Origin: Sphingomonas guangdongensis | GTDB lineage: Bacteria > Pseudomonadota > Alphaproteobacteria > Sphingomonadales > Sphingomonadaceae | Assembly (NCBI RefSeq): GCF_900199185.1 | Contig: NZ_OBMI01000003.1 | Location: 620,001-684,000, forward strand | DNA: 64,000 nucleotides | Direction of reading: 5' to 3' | Shown: positions 63,743-64,000 of the stretch, one piece after another | How positions within the stretch are numbered: position 1 is the stretch's first letter | Layout of the letters: the number at the start of each line of letters is the position of its first letter | Notes under the pieces: model-generated | Seen by the model: only the letters and a program-made list of their open reading frames with translations | Database searches by the model: none | What the model was told of the DNA's origin: nothing | Made by a program: the position numbers and the translations under genes

Positions 63743-64000
63743 CGGTGTTTCCTTGCTAATTCGATTCCATCGGCGAGCGCAGCGCGTGACAATTCACCGA
63801 GCTGGAGCTGTACGATCGTGCCGTCGCCCGCAACGAAGGCCGTTGCGGGATACCCCGCCACCTTCAGGGCTTGAGAAAGGCCACGATCGGGGTCGAGCGC
63901 GACATGGCGCGCTCCGATATTTTCACGGCCGAGAAAACCGCTGACGATCGCTTGCGCCTCGCCCTGATCGGCAAGAAGGATCGGGACCTCGCCAGGGCGC
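63739..64000 (-). CDS. TlpA/ResA-like thioredoxin, C-terminal part
   Basis: Only the last 86 residues are in the window; the gene runs off the right edge. VPILLADQGEAQAIVSGFL and AGYPATAFVAGDGTIVQLQLGELSRAAL fit the C-terminal half of TlpA-type thiol-disulfide proteins, with the cis-proline in GYPAT. The active-site CxxC lies outside the window. The stop overlaps the next ATG (ATGA), so it is the first visible gene of the operon. Confidence 0.75.
   Translation of the reverse strand, partial: RPGEVPILLADQGEAQAIVSGFLGRENIGARHVALDPDRGLSQALKVAGYPATAFVAGDGTIVQLQLGELSRAALADGIELARKHR

Overview
The window is GC-rich, tightly packed DNA from an alphaproteobacterium, most likely a sphingomonad (Sphingomonas/Sphingobium/Novosphingobium type). 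That placement is inference from codon bias and from the accessory families present: ArdC followed by a DUF7673 protein, and a DUF6118 remnant. It reads as an accessory metal-resistance island or plasmid segment. No rRNA, tRNA, CRISPR array or intact insertion sequence was seen.

Region 1 (1-3.8 kb) is a mobile-element edge: the tail of a DUF3800 protein, a short ardC-derived scar, two copies of a CACGTG-centred palindrome, and an antirestriction operon (ardC, a hypothetical protein, a DUF7673 protein, a 65-aa protein). Region 2 (3.8-12.9 kb) holds divalent-metal efflux: mntP, an RcnR-like repressor with GC-tract operators, rcnA, and a first czcCBA operon preceded by a His-rich secreted protein. 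Region 3 (12.9-23.0 kb, minus strand) encodes small envelope proteins (DUF305, lipoproteins, DUF3147, DedA, MgtC, bestrophin) and an overlapping cassette of ZIP importer, CDF exporter, P1B-4 ATPase and HAD phosphatase. An orphan flagellar fliE sits upstream of that cassette. Region 4 (23.1-36.2 kb) carries a second czcCBA, a cytochrome c-FTR1 fusion, a second CDF with a divergent MerR regulator, a PDZ retropepsin-like protein, a short mer-like locus (MerR, MerT-like, GDCCVxC protein; no merA or merP seen), and a CYP152-type P450.

Region 5 (36.3-52.4 kb) is the copper block. It contains a frameshifted DUF6118 gene, cueR-copA, a restriction-like nuclease, a DUF4396 protein, a Cys-rich copper-storage-like protein, an orphan fliQ, copC-copD, a CnrY-CnrX-CnrH-like trans-envelope signalling module, the multicopper oxidase CopA with CopB, a membrane cytochrome c, a PepSY protein, and DUF305 and DUF411 proteins. 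Six promoters in this block share a GAGGGAT-like box, a spacer of exactly 14 bp and a CGTA-starting box. The natural candidate to read them is the ECF sigma factor encoded in their midst. Region 6 (52.5-58.7 kb) is the cusCBA-cusF silver/copper exporter, in which the adaptor carries its own CusF domain. Region 7 (58.7-64 kb) has a glutaredoxin-MauE fusion divergent from a MerR with a textbook mer operator but without the usual effector-domain cysteine. It also has an HNH protein and a minus-strand thiol/sulfur redox operon: TlpA-like, two DsbA-like, persulfide-dioxygenase-like, and a TsdA-like dihaem cytochrome.

Taken together, several layers of metal export cover the cytoplasm (P-type ATPases, CDF, RcnA, MntP) and the periplasm (three RND tripartite pumps). 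Copper is also oxidised (CopA), bound (CopC, CopB, Csp, CusF, DUF305) and sensed on both sides of the inner membrane (CueR in the cytosol; a CnrX-like sensor in the periplasm).
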